Source: a virus
Strand: one strand, 5' to 3'
Length of the DNA: 49,407 nucleotides
IMG/VR virus record: IMGVR_UViG_3300027714_000023
Location: 1-49,407 of that record
Under the pieces are notes generated by a model. That model was given only the letters and a program-made list of their open reading frames with translations. It was not told the origin of the DNA and made no database searches. The position numbers and the translations under genes are program-made. Shown one piece after another: positions 25,311 to 33,807 of the stretch. The stretch's first letter is position 1, and the number at the start of each line of letters is the position of its first letter.

Positions 25311-25336
25311 TTATTGAATAGACCCTAAATAACAAA

Positions 25337-25346
25337 GATATATAAT
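25337..25346 (+). promoter_or_regulatory. Late-type promoter box
   Basis: GATATATAAT, its first base 30 nt before the ATG at 25367. Identical to the boxes at 2794, 29992 and 43695. Confidence 0.6.
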
Positions 25347-25366
25347 AAAAATAAAAACAAATCAAC

Positions 25367-26119
25367 ATGAAGACTAATATTTTAGCCCCATTTATAAAAA
25401 CTGAAGATTCTTTCAAGTTCTACGTTAACGGTAGAGTTTTTGAAATGAATAACAATATTATAACAGAAACAGAATCTATTGATTCTAACTTAAGTAACGC
25501 TATTGCTGCTTTTGAATCTTTTGAATTCTCAGCAAATTCAGTAAAATGGTTCCACGGAGCTTCTAAATTTACTTATAGTTTAACAGAAAACACATTCTCA
25601 ATAGGAGATGTAGTTATTGAAAACTTCACAAAACACGTATTATCTTCTGGATTAGTAAGATATGCAAATAAAGGAACTGCAGATTTATTCGAATCTTTAC
25701 CATCAATGATAGAGAATTTCGTATCTTTAGATTTCGTAGCAACTTTTGAAGGAAAAAACAATATTGTTAACTTATTTAAAATCGAAGAAAAGGTTTATGT
25801 TTCTAGATTTAACACTTCTAACAAAATAGCTAAGTTCTTCGAAGCTACTAACGCAAATGCAGCAGTAGATTTCGTAACAGAGCAAACTGGTTTATCAGCA
25901 GCAACATTCTTAAATGAATTAGTTACAGGACAAGCACAGGAAATAGCTCAAAACGAAGCAACAATAAAATCATATCAAGATATGGTTGCATTCTTAAAAG
26001 ATCAAAGAGGTTTATTAGCTGAAGCTGATAAGTCAATTCCAGAAATAAAAGCTGCAGATTCTTTAATCAATGAAGAAATTACAACTTGGGAAACTAAGAT
26101 TTCAGAATTACAAGCATAA
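25367..26119 (+). CDS. Unknown late protein, 250 aa
   Basis: A Phe/Asn/Ser-rich N-terminal alpha/beta region (1-170) and a helical, probably coiled-coil C-terminal tail (about 180-250, with QEIAQNEATIKSYQDMVAFL). It has its own late-type promoter and a terminator right after it, so it is a single-gene late unit and probably abundant. The codon choice is very regular, as in the capsid gene. I do not recognise it; a virion or assembly protein is likely. Confidence 0.6.
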   Translation: MKTNILAPFIKTEDSFKFYVNGRVFEMNNNIITETESIDSNLSNAIAAFESFEFSANSVKWFHGASKFTYSLTENTFSIGDVVIENFTKHVLSSGLVRYANKGTADLFESLPSMIENFVSLDFVATFEGKNNIVNLFKIEEKVYVSRFNTSNKIAKFFEATNANAAVDFVTEQTGLSAATFLNELVTGQAQEIAQNEATIKSYQDMVAFLKDQRGLLAEADKSIPEIKAADSLINEEITTWETKISELQA

Positions 26120-26140
26120 CACTGTTTAACAATACATGAA

Positions 26141-26170
26141 GAGAGACCCTAACCGGTCTCTTTTTTATTT
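26141..26170 (+). terminator. Rho-independent-type terminator
   Basis: AGAGACC and GGTCTCT form a 7-bp stem around CTAACC, followed by TTTTTATTTT. It ends the single-gene unit 25367-26119. Confidence 0.8.
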
Positions 26171-26225
26171 TAGAAACAAAACTACAATTAAGTGTATAAG
26201 TTTAAACAAATAAAAATTAATTAAT

Positions 26226-26603
26226 TTGGCTCGTAAAAAAAATTATCTAAATAACAAAGACTTCTACGCTGAGATGGTTCTCTCGAAGGATGCTGATGTA
26301 CTAACTAAGACTGCAGAAAAGATGTTAATTCTTTTAGCAGAAAAAACTATCAATAAAATGAGATATGTAAGTGAAGATGATCGTAATGATTGTTTACAAT
26401 TCGCTATGCTAGATCTTCTTAAATATTGGAGAAACTTTAACCCTAAATATCCTAATGCTTTCGCATACTTTACAGAAATTGCAAAGAGAGGATATGCTAA
26501 AGGATGGAATAAAATACATCCACAGAAATACAAAGGAACTATCTCTATTGGAGGTAACTCTGGAGGAGGCGAAGGAGAAGGTTCAGGTATCTACACTATA
26601 TAA
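26226..26603 (+). CDS. 55: Late-transcription sigma factor gp55-like
   Basis: 125 aa with a TTG start (no closer ATG gives the conserved N-terminus MARKKNYLNNKDFYAEMV). The core matches sigma region 2 as in T4 gp55: DDRNDCLQFAMLDLLKYWRN, then NPKYPNAFAYFTEIAKRGYAKG. gp55 directs host RNA polymerase to late promoters when coupled to the clamp. The gene is shorter than T4 gp55 (185 aa) and ends in a glycine-rich tail GGGEGEGSGIYTI. The TTG start and lack of Shine-Dalgarno suggest low translation. Candidate target boxes recur through the window. Confidence 0.8.
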   Translation: MARKKNYLNNKDFYAEMVLSKDADVLTKTAEKMLILLAEKTINKMRYVSEDDRNDCLQFAMLDLLKYWRNFNPKYPNAFAYFTEIAKRGYAKGWNKIHPQKYKGTISIGGNSGGGEGEGSGIYTI

Positions 26604-27092
26604 ATGTCAATAAAAAACCTCAAACCAACAAAAAATTCAGGATTCAGTCAAGGGTATTATGTACCTATATTTCCTGAAAAATACGTAGGACCAACTCCAA
26701 TAATATATAGGAGTTCATGGGAACGTAAGTTTTGTATATGGTGTGATAATAATGACAAGGTATTAAAGTGGTCTAGTGAACCTGTTGAAATTAAATATTG
26801 GTCTAGACAAGATTCAAAGGCTCATAAATATTATCCAGACTTTTACTTTAAACAAATACAACCTGACGGCACGACGTTAGAATACATTGTTGAAATTAAA
26901 CCAAAGAATCAGATAACTAAGCCGCAACCTCCAAAAAAACAATCTAAGAAAGCATTAGAATCCTATAAGTTCCTCGCTGAGGCATACATTAAAAATATGG
27001 ATAAATATAATGCAGCCAAAGAGTTTTGTGATGGAAGAAATTACAAATTCATTGTGCTAACAGAAGATACTATATTAAATGGGTTACGTTAA
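26604..27092 (+). CDS. 4: Head completion protein gp4-like
   Basis: 162 aa, near T4 gp4 (150 aa). Conserved blocks are GYYVPIFPEKYVGPTPIIYR, SSWERKFCIWCDNNDKVLKW, HKYYPDFYF, YIVEIKPKNQ and the C-terminal FIVLTEDTIL. This pattern (E...D...E-x-K) is a restriction-endonuclease-like nuclease core. In T4 gp4 is needed to finish packaged heads. It starts at the base after the gp55 stop. Confidence 0.88.
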   Translation: MSIKNLKPTKNSGFSQGYYVPIFPEKYVGPTPIIYRSSWERKFCIWCDNNDKVLKWSSEPVEIKYWSRQDSKAHKYYPDFYFKQIQPDGTTLEYIVEIKPKNQITKPQPPKKQSKKALESYKFLAEAYIKNMDKYNAAKEFCDGRNYKFIVLTEDTILNGLR

Positions 27093-27663
27093 AAAAACTA
27101 TAAAGCAATTAATCAAAGATGCAGGTAGCAAGAAACAAGCTAGATCTGCATCTGAGAAATGGTTTAAAGAAGGCGAATCATCTAGATCTCTGAATGAAGT
27201 AAAACAAACAAGATCCAGATTTGAACCTGGTAAAATATATGTATTTGACTATACACCCGTAACAAAGGATTTACCTTGGTTTGATAGAAAGCCTCTCGTT
27301 TTAGCAATAGAACATAAAGGTGAAAACGATCTAGGTATTAATTTAAATCTATTACCTGTTAGTATAAAAGAAAATCTATTAGATGATTTATATGATAGGA
27401 TGGAAGGTCAAATTAATAACGCAACATCAGGTAAAAGAGCTTATAATGCATCGAGACAGGCTCCTTTAAGAATAACGTACGAAGGAATATCATCGTATCT
27501 AAAGAGATTTGGATATGATTTTGCAATTAGACAGTATATTCCTACAGGAAAATCAAGACAAAGTGTTATTAGCTATACTAAGTGGCCGGAAATCGCTTTA
27601 TGTGATTTTATTAAACTAAACGGAACAACAGTGACACAAATTAGAAGAATGTTTTTCAGCTAA
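27079..27663 (+). CDS. Conserved T4-like phage protein of unknown function
   Basis: 194 aa. The block RFEPGKIYVFDYTPVTKDLP, WFDRKPLVLAI and GINLNLLPVSIKENLLDDLY matches a family I recall from marine T4-like phages (FxPGxIYxFxYxP...PYYDxxPL...GLNLHYLP). It has no assigned role in memory. The first ~45 residues are basic and helical. It overlaps gp4 by 14 nt and lies just before the portal, so a head or connector function is plausible. Confidence 0.6.
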   Translation: MGYVKKTIKQLIKDAGSKKQARSASEKWFKEGESSRSLNEVKQTRSRFEPGKIYVFDYTPVTKDLPWFDRKPLVLAIEHKGENDLGINLNLLPVSIKENLLDDLYDRMEGQINNATSGKRAYNASRQAPLRITYEGISSYLKRFGYDFAIRQYIPTGKSRQSVISYTKWPEIALCDFIKLNGTTVTQIRRMFFS

Positions 27664-27671
27664 TAAAAACA

Positions 27672-27683
27672 GAATATATAAAC
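27672..27683 (+). promoter_or_regulatory. Late-type promoter box before the portal gene
   Basis: GAATATATAAAC, a variant of the GATATATAAT box, its first base 33 nt before the portal ATG. Confidence 0.5.
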
Positions 27684-27704
27684 AAATATAATAAAGTAAT
27701 AACT

Positions 27705-29300
27705 ATGGCAGGATTCGTAGATAGAAATGGCCCTTTAAGTTACAATAAGAAATCGTTCACATTAAAAGACTCACTTAAGAAGTTATCTTCTTTTGGTATG
27801 TTTTATGATGATCTAGTACTTAGACAATCACAATCGATTGGACCGATGGAAGATGAGATAGGGTACGGTCAGATGAACCAAATGGGTATTGACAATGATG
27901 ACATGTATGGCGCTTTTGCAGCGTTATCTATGGCAGACACAAACATGCGTAAGAATATTCCGTTCTTCGATCAAGGTTACGAAGGTAAACGTGATGAACT
28001 AAGAGCATTTTCAACGTATGACGAAATTGAAGACATACTAGATATCCTTTGTGATGAGTCTATTGTTTATGATAACAAAAACTTTTTCGTAAATCCTGAA
28101 ATAATAGGAATGGATGTTTCGGAAGATGTAACTAAATACCTTAATAAATCATTTAGAAATATTTACCAATATTTTGGTTTTACACAAGATCAATCAGCAT
28201 GGTATTATTTTAGAAAATTCTTAGTAGATGGTTATTTATCATTTGAGATTATATATAGTCCGGATCAAACTGAGATTATAGGTTTTAAAGAAATAGATCC
28301 AATTACATTAGTACCAGGATATAACAAAGAAGATAAGAAGAAAGTTTGGACTCAATTCAAAGACGATCCTATCAAGGAGAGAGTCTTGTATGACTCTCAA
28401 ATCATTTATATCTCTTATTCATCTATTACCACAGCATCTAGAGTTAGTTACTTAGAACGTCTTGTAAGGTCTTTTAACTTAATGAGAATTATGGAACACA
28501 CCAGAGTTATTTGGGCTGTTACTAATTCATCTTACAGAATGAAATTCATTATACCAGTTGGTGGTAAATCTAAAACTAGAGCAAAACAATCTTTAGCTCA
28601 GTTAATGAATAACTATAAAGAAGTTGTAGATTTCGATTGGGAATCTGGAACAATGCATACTGACGGTAAACCAATGTTACAATTTAACAAAGAATACTGG
28701 TTACCTTCTAAAGACGGTGAACAACCTGAAATAGAAACATTAGGTGGAGAAGGTCCTGAATTAAGCGACACAGAAGCACTTAAATATTTCTCAGATAAAC
28801 TTAAAGCAGTTTCTAAGATTCCATTTAACAGATTCATGTATGAAGACGGTGGAGGAGACTTTAACTTAGCAGCAGATGGTATGATTAGAGATGAAATCAA
28901 ATTCTCTAAATTTATTAAAAGACTAAGATCAGTTTTCCAAGAAATATTAGTTAAACCACTACACATTCAAATGTGTCTTAAATACCCTGAATTTGCAGAT
29001 GATCCAGCTTTTAAAACGCAAATATCTTTACAATTTATTGAAGAGAATATGTTTGCAGAACTTAAACACATGGAAATTATGGAACGTAGAATTAACTTCG
29101 TTTCAGATCTTAAAGATTCATTAGTTGAAACAGATCCAGAAACTATGGAAGAAACATCATACTTTGATCAAGACTTCTTAGTAGACCGTTACTTAAAACT
29201 AACACCGGATGATAAAGCAGCAAATGACGCATATAAAGCTCGTAAAGCAGCTAAAGATGCTGAAGAACCTGAGGTAGATCCTATGGATTTAGGAATTTAA
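27705..29300 (+). CDS. 20: Portal vertex protein gp20
   Basis: 531 aa (T4 gp20 524 aa). Typical segments include YEGKRDELRAFSTYDEIED with CDESIVYD, GYLSFEIIYSPDQTEIIGF, LERLVRSFNLMRIMEHTRVI and RFMYEDGGGDFNLAADGMIRDE (given in parts). The dodecamer forms the DNA channel at one capsid vertex and starts prohead assembly. The C-terminus is an Ala/Lys/Asp-rich tail. It is followed by core, protease, scaffold and capsid genes in T4 order 20-67/68-21-22-23. Confidence 0.95.
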   Translation: MAGFVDRNGPLSYNKKSFTLKDSLKKLSSFGMFYDDLVLRQSQSIGPMEDEIGYGQMNQMGIDNDDMYGAFAALSMADTNMRKNIPFFDQGYEGKRDELRAFSTYDEIEDILDILCDESIVYDNKNFFVNPEIIGMDVSEDVTKYLNKSFRNIYQYFGFTQDQSAWYYFRKFLVDGYLSFEIIYSPDQTEIIGFKEIDPITLVPGYNKEDKKKVWTQFKDDPIKERVLYDSQIIYISYSSITTASRVSYLERLVRSFNLMRIMEHTRVIWAVTNSSYRMKFIIPVGGKSKTRAKQSLAQLMNNYKEVVDFDWESGTMHTDGKPMLQFNKEYWLPSKDGEQPEIETLGGEGPELSDTEALKYFSDKLKAVSKIPFNRFMYEDGGGDFNLAADGMIRDEIKFSKFIKRLRSVFQEILVKPLHIQMCLKYPEFADDPAFKTQISLQFIEENMFAELKHMEIMERRINFVSDLKDSLVETDPETMEETSYFDQDFLVDRYLKLTPDDKAANDAYKARKAAKDAEEPEVDPMDLGI

Positions 29301-29316
29301 AATTATAAACAATAAA

Positions 29317-29958
29317 ATGAAACACGTAAAATTATTCGAACAGTTTGTTAATGAAGCAAAGACTTTAGATAGAAAAGCCATGATGTCTTGGTTTAAAAGT
29401 AAAGGAAGAGACTTCGTAAAAACAAGTGAAGAGTTCAACGGTGAAGAATCAGGAATCTGGTTAAGTAAATCAGATGGTGATAAACAAATAGATCGAAGCG
29501 TATCAACTGCTAAGTTTGATAATGGAGTATTAAAGTCTTTTAGAAAGCAAGCTGCTGATAGGGGATGGGAAATAACATTTTACGATGATTCAACTATAAT
29601 GTGCTGGCCTGATTCAGTATTATCTGAAGCTGTTAAAGTAACTCCAGAATCAGATATTAAAGTAGATGACTATACTACTGATGATTCTCAAGAAATTAAA
29701 GCAGTTGAAATTGTTGGAGCTATTGTAAGTTCTGATACTGAAGACGAATTTATAGAATACTTTTACGAGACATACGGTCAAGGAGCATTTACAGAGACAG
29801 ATATATTTACTTTGATAAAGTATTATAATGAGTATGTAGAAGAAGTTACTGCCATAGAAACAGAGAAAGAAGAAGAAGAGAAAGAAAATCCAACAGCAGA
29901 TGGAGATGAAGATTCAGGAGATTCTATCGATGATGAAATAGCAGCATTAGAGAAATAA
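29317..29958 (+). CDS. Prohead core protein with capsid-targeting-like N-terminus
   Basis: 213 aa. It begins MKHVKLFEQFVNEAKT, a near match to the T4 capsid-targeting peptide, with cleavage expected after VNE at residue 13. The C-terminal ~45 residues are very acidic (ETEKEEEEKENPTADGDEDS), as in small T4 core proteins such as gp67/gp68. Its position between portal and protease is that of gp67/gp68. It probably lies in the scaffold core and is cleaved during maturation. It may be a paralogue in targeting segment only of the 4356 and 4714 genes. Confidence 0.65.
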   Translation: MKHVKLFEQFVNEAKTLDRKAMMSWFKSKGRDFVKTSEEFNGEESGIWLSKSDGDKQIDRSVSTAKFDNGVLKSFRKQAADRGWEITFYDDSTIMCWPDSVLSEAVKVTPESDIKVDDYTTDDSQEIKAVEIVGAIVSSDTEDEFIEYFYETYGQGAFTETDIFTLIKYYNEYVEEVTAIETEKEEEEKENPTADGDEDSGDSIDDEIAALEK

Positions 29959-29991
29959 ACAAACTTTTTAAAAAGGACACTTTTTAATGAA

Positions 29992-30001
29992 GATATATAA
30001 T
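29992..30001 (+). promoter_or_regulatory. Late-type promoter box
   Basis: GATATATAAT, its first base 32 nt before the protease-scaffold ATG. A small hairpin (TAAAAAG/CTTTTTA, 29969-29986) just upstream may end the core-protein transcript. Confidence 0.6.
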
Positions 30002-30023
30002 CCAAATATAATAAAATAATAAA

Positions 30024-32108
30024 ATGATCAAAAAAGACTTATTAATCTTAGAAAGATCTTCTTCTAGTTTAGATTTAAAGAACGAGAATGGGATTTACGT
30101 ATTAGAAGGTATTTTCGGCGAGTTAGATAAAAAGAATAAAAACAATAGAATCTACACAGCAGAAGAGTATTTACCACAAATCGAATCGTTACAAGACAAA
30201 ATTAAATCTTCAAAATTATTAGGTGAATTAGATCATCCTTCTAACTTTGATGTATCTTTAAAGAATGTATCTCATGTTATCGAGGAAATTACATACGATA
30301 AAGAAAACAAGCAAATTAAAGGACGTATTAGATTATTAGATACCGATGCAGGTAGACAAGCTAAGGCTTTAGTAGATGCAGGTGTTCCTTTACAAATATC
30401 ATCTAGAGCAGCAGGAGCTGTTGAAGAGAATGGTACTGTAAAAATCAAACAACTATTTACATATGATTTAGTTGCTGATCCAGGATTTGCCAACGCAGAA
30501 TTAACAAGAGTTAATGAATCTTATGGATTTGGTAATGACTCTGACATATTAATATATGAAATAGGTGCTAGTGCATCACAAATTAACGAAACCAAAATAG
30601 AAAATAAAGAAACAGAAACAATGGCAGAATCAAAATTCATCACTGTTGAGGACTTTAATAAATATTCGAAATATCTTTCTGAAGAAATTAAGTCTATTAA
30701 AGAGTCTCTAACAGAAGCAAGCGAAAAAGGTAATGAAACAGAATTAGCAGAAATAAAAGAATACACTAGCTATTTAGCTGAAAAATTAGATCAATCAATA
30801 AAGTACGCAGAGCATATCGCTGAAAAGACTGATCAAAATATTCAGTATACAGAACATGTTGCAGAAAAGACTGATCAAGTTATTCAGTATTCAGAGCATA
30901 TCGCAGAAAAGACTGATCAAGTTATTCAGTATTCAGAACATGTTGCAGAAAAAACAGATCAATCAATACAGTACGCAGAAAGCTTAGCTGAAAAGGTAGA
31001 TCAATCAATTCAATACTCTGAGCATATTGCTGGTGGTGTTGATAAAATTAAAGAGTATACTAATTATTTAGCAGAATCTTATAATGAAGGTGCAACAACT
31101 CACGAGAGTTTATTAGAGTATGTTGGATATTTAAAAGAAAACTTAGAAAAAGTATCTGATTACGCTGAATACGTTGCTGAAACTGTAAATTCTAATTTAA
31201 TAGTAGAAGATGAAGCAGGAATTCCAGCTGAAGATATTAAAACTGATACAACTGATGTTACAAAACCTATAGTTGATGCAGAAGGAAACGTAATTGACGG
31301 AGAAGTTGAAAACGTTGAAGGTGATTTAGAACTAGACGGTGAAGGAGAAGCTGAAGGAGAAGTAGTAGCTGAAGACAGATCTGAAGATATTGAAGACGAA
31401 ACCAAAGAATTAGGAGAACCTAAGAAACTTCAAGAATCTGAAGAATCTGAAGAAGAAGAAGCTTACGAAGATGAAGAAGAAGTAACTGAAGATAGAGCAA
31501 AAGATATCGAAGACGAAATCAAAGAATTAGGAGAACCTAAGGACGGTAAATTAGCTGCTAAAAACGAAGAAGTTGATTCGTTAGATGCTTACAAGAATTC
31601 AATCACTGAAAAGTTACAATCATTAATTAATAAGGCTGAAGAAAACAAAACAAAAGATCCACACTTCTTTAAATTTGTATCAGAATCTGCAAGAACAGAA
31701 TTTAATGAATTAGCAACAGAAGATAAAACTAAAGTATTATCTGCAATCGAAGGAAGAGGATTCCTAACAGAAGGACAAATCTTAGGATTATGGCAAAATT
31801 CTTTATTAAACGCGGTAGTAGCAACTGACCCTAAGGTAGTTACTTTAATGCCAACTGAATATAAAGACACTTACGCTAAATTATCAGAAGCTAAAAAAGG
31901 ATCAATCTTAGCACAATCTAAATACCACGTATTAGAAACTGCTTATCAAGTTGCAAATTTCTGGCAAACTAGAGACTTAAGAGATACTACAGTAGTTATG
32001 GAGAAAGTTGAAATGGTAAAAGAATCTAAAGAAGTTGAAGTAAAATCAACAATTGGATATGATACTAAGGATATAGCAGCACAAATTGCAAATAGATTTA
32101 AAAAGTAA
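30024..32108 (+). CDS. 21-22: Prohead protease gp21 fused to scaffold gp22
   Basis: 694 aa. Residues 1-165 are a gp21-type protease of the herpes-assemblin-like fold: GELDHPS with H71, QISSRAAG with S126/S127, and DLVADPGF with D152 are the likely catalytic residues. A linker contains SQINET with a possible self-cleavage after E189, then an internal ATG at 30621 (M200). The rest is scaffold-like: 14-aa coiled-coil repeats (247-344), an acidic Glu-rich stretch (about 390-510) and a helical C-terminal domain (about 520-694), as in gp22. T4 encodes these as two genes. Here one ORF could give protease-scaffold and, from the internal start, scaffold alone. Confidence 0.88.
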   Translation: MIKKDLLILERSSSSLDLKNENGIYVLEGIFGELDKKNKNNRIYTAEEYLPQIESLQDKIKSSKLLGELDHPSNFDVSLKNVSHVIEEITYDKENKQIKGRIRLLDTDAGRQAKALVDAGVPLQISSRAAGAVEENGTVKIKQLFTYDLVADPGFANAELTRVNESYGFGNDSDILIYEIGASASQINETKIENKETETMAESKFITVEDFNKYSKYLSEEIKSIKESLTEASEKGNETELAEIKEYTSYLAEKLDQSIKYAEHIAEKTDQNIQYTEHVAEKTDQVIQYSEHIAEKTDQVIQYSEHVAEKTDQSIQYAESLAEKVDQSIQYSEHIAGGVDKIKEYTNYLAESYNEGATTHESLLEYVGYLKENLEKVSDYAEYVAETVNSNLIVEDEAGIPAEDIKTDTTDVTKPIVDAEGNVIDGEVENVEGDLELDGEGEAEGEVVAEDRSEDIEDETKELGEPKKLQESEESEEEEAYEDEEEVTEDRAKDIEDEIKELGEPKDGKLAAKNEEVDSLDAYKNSITEKLQSLINKAEENKTKDPHFFKFVSESARTEFNELATEDKTKVLSAIEGRGFLTEGQILGLWQNSLLNAVVATDPKVVTLMPTEYKDTYAKLSEAKKGSILAQSKYHVLETAYQVANFWQTRDLRDTTVVMEKVEMVKESKEVEVKSTIGYDTKDIAAQIANRFKK
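30762..31055 (+). repeat. 42-bp coding tandem repeats (14-aa coiled coil)
   Basis: Seven units of 14 codons with consensus Y-S-E-H-I-A-E-K-T-D-Q-V-I-Q. The central copies are almost identical in DNA (GCAGAAAAGACTGATCAAGT recurs). An eighth, decayed unit follows. Fourteen residues equal two heptads, so copies can be added or lost without breaking the coiled coil. Confidence 0.9.
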
Positions 32109-32130
32109 TCACAAATAAATTAAGATATAT

Positions 32131-32170
32131 TATATAAGAGGTTGGTTAAGAGCCTCCTCTTATATTTTTA
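32131..32170 (+). terminator. Rho-independent-type terminator
   Basis: TATAAGAGG (32133-32141) pairs with CCTCTTATA (32156-32164), followed by TTTTTA. It separates the scaffold transcript from the capsid gene. The 214-bp gap also holds a late-type box at 32213 and a long A-rich capsid leader. Confidence 0.75.
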
Positions 32171-32212
32171 ATTAGAAAAAATGAATTTTTCATTTTCCTC
32201 TAAAATAATAAG

Positions 32213-32222
32213 GATATATATT
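32213..32222 (+). promoter_or_regulatory. Late-type promoter box of the capsid gene
   Basis: GATATATATT, one or two changes from GATATATAAT, 110 nt before the gp23 ATG. The long A-rich leader in between has almost no G. Confidence 0.5.
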
Positions 32223-32322
32223 AATATAAAAATACAATCGATTATTAGTTAAGAAGCAAAAGACTAAAAAAGAATCGAAAGAATAAACAATAAAAAACCA
32301 TTAAAAAAAATATAAAACAAAA

Positions 32323-33693
32323 ATGGCAAATTTAATTAACGAATCTGAAGTAAGAGGAACATGGTCTCCGATCATCGAATCTGCAACAGGAATCAACGAT
32401 GCTAGTAAATTAGCATGGATGTCGACTTACTGTCACAACCACAAACTTTATGAAGACGCTAACATTATGTCTTTAGATCCATCAATGAACTTAACAGGTA
32501 TGGGAGCAACAGCTTTTCCATCTGCAGGAGGAAACGGATCAGGAGATAAAGCTCCATCTTTATTACCTTTAGCAATGCAAGTTGCTGCTCAAACTGTAGG
32601 TTTAGATTTAGTACCAGTAATTCCAATGGCTGGACCAATGGGATTATTATCTTATTTAGACTTTACTTATGAAGGTGGTAAATTAGACGGTGTTGTTAAC
32701 CCAACTTACATCAAAACTGCAGAAGCTGCTTCTTCAGGAGATGTTGTTGAAGGAACTTCAAGATTAGACGGAAAGAACATTATCAAAATTGGTGCTACAA
32801 CTGAAGCTGCTGGTGTTATTACTGTAACTTATGCAGATGCTGTATTAGTTAAAGCATTAGAAGATCACATCAAAGGATTTACAGGAGCAGATGCTGCTGG
32901 AACACCTTATTCGAGAGAAGCTGGTGAATCAACTCCTGACAAGATCATGGGATTATCTTTATTCTCTAAATCAGTTTCAGCTAAGACTTACCAAGTTGCA
33001 GCTGCTGTTACTAGAGAGCAAGTTCAAGATTTAAAGCAATTCGGAGTAGATGCTGTAGCTCAAGTTGAGTCAGTATTAACTAACGAATTAACACAATCTA
33101 TTAACCAGCACATCTTAGGTTCTATTAGAACTTTAGGAGCTGATAACGTTACTGCATTCGGATCATCTTTTGATATCGCATTATCTGCAGCATCTGCATT
33201 AACTGGAGGAGATACTGTAGCTTCGGCACACAGACAAATCTTAACTCAAGTTTTAGCAGCAGCTAATTTAATCGCTAACAGAGGACGTAGAGGAGCAGGA
33301 AACTTCGCAGTAGTTGGAGCACAAGTTGCTACAGTATTACAAGCAGTTTCTGGTTTCGTTGCAAATCCAATGGCTAACACTATTTCTCAATCGGCTGGAG
33401 CAATCTATCCATTAGGATCAGTTGCTGGGATTAACGTATATACTGACCCTACATTAGCATGGTCAGATATGTCAGTATCAGTTGGAAGAAAAGGAGACGG
33501 AAACGGACCTGGATTAGTATTCATGCCTTATTTAATGGCTGAATCAGTACAGACTATCGCTGAAGGAACTATGGCACCAAAGATCGCTGTAAAATCTAGA
33601 TTTGCATTAGTTGAAGCTGGATTCCACGCTGAAACTCAATATGTTACTTTTAACGTAACTGGATCATGGTCTAACTTAATCAACTTAGTATAA
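32323..33693 (+). CDS. 23: Major capsid protein gp23
   Basis: 456 aa, shorter than T4 gp23 (521 aa). Similar segments include EVRGTWSPIIESATG near the N-terminus, DLVPVIPMAGPMGLLSYLDF, AAAVTREQVQDLKQFGVDA with ELTQSINQHILGSIRTLG, RGRRGAGNFAVVGAQVATVL and the C-terminal KIAVKSRFALVEAGFHAETQ (HK97 fold). T4 removes 65 N-terminal residues after Glu. Here the only comparable early site is LINE at residues 4-7, so the removed peptide may be very short. The codon use is highly biased, fitting the most abundant protein. Confidence 0.95.
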   Translation: MANLINESEVRGTWSPIIESATGINDASKLAWMSTYCHNHKLYEDANIMSLDPSMNLTGMGATAFPSAGGNGSGDKAPSLLPLAMQVAAQTVGLDLVPVIPMAGPMGLLSYLDFTYEGGKLDGVVNPTYIKTAEAASSGDVVEGTSRLDGKNIIKIGATTEAAGVITVTYADAVLVKALEDHIKGFTGADAAGTPYSREAGESTPDKIMGLSLFSKSVSAKTYQVAAAVTREQVQDLKQFGVDAVAQVESVLTNELTQSINQHILGSIRTLGADNVTAFGSSFDIALSAASALTGGDTVASAHRQILTQVLAAANLIANRGRRGAGNFAVVGAQVATVLQAVSGFVANPMANTISQSAGAIYPLGSVAGINVYTDPTLAWSDMSVSVGRKGDGNGPGLVFMPYLMAESVQTIAEGTMAPKIAVKSRFALVEAGFHAETQYVTFNVTGSWSNLINLV

Positions 33694-33731
33694 TTCTAAG
33701 TTTGATTAATTAATCATATAAATCTTTAAGA

Positions 33732-33762
33732 AAGGGTAACATTAATTTGTTACCCTTTTTTT
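33732..33762 (+). terminator. Rho-independent-type terminator after gp23
   Basis: AAGGGTAAC and GTTACCCTT form a 9-bp stem with a loop of about 8 nt, followed by TTTTT. A strong terminator. Confidence 0.85.
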
Positions 33763-33764
33763 GT

Positions 33765-33774
33765 GAATATATAC
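33765..33774 (+). promoter_or_regulatory. Late-type promoter box
   Basis: GAATATATAC, its first base 43 nt before the ATG at 33808, directly after the gp23 terminator. Same variant class as the boxes at 27672 and 38761. Confidence 0.5.
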
Positions 33775-33807
33775 TTTATAATAAAGACATAAAAATTATA
33801 ACAAATT

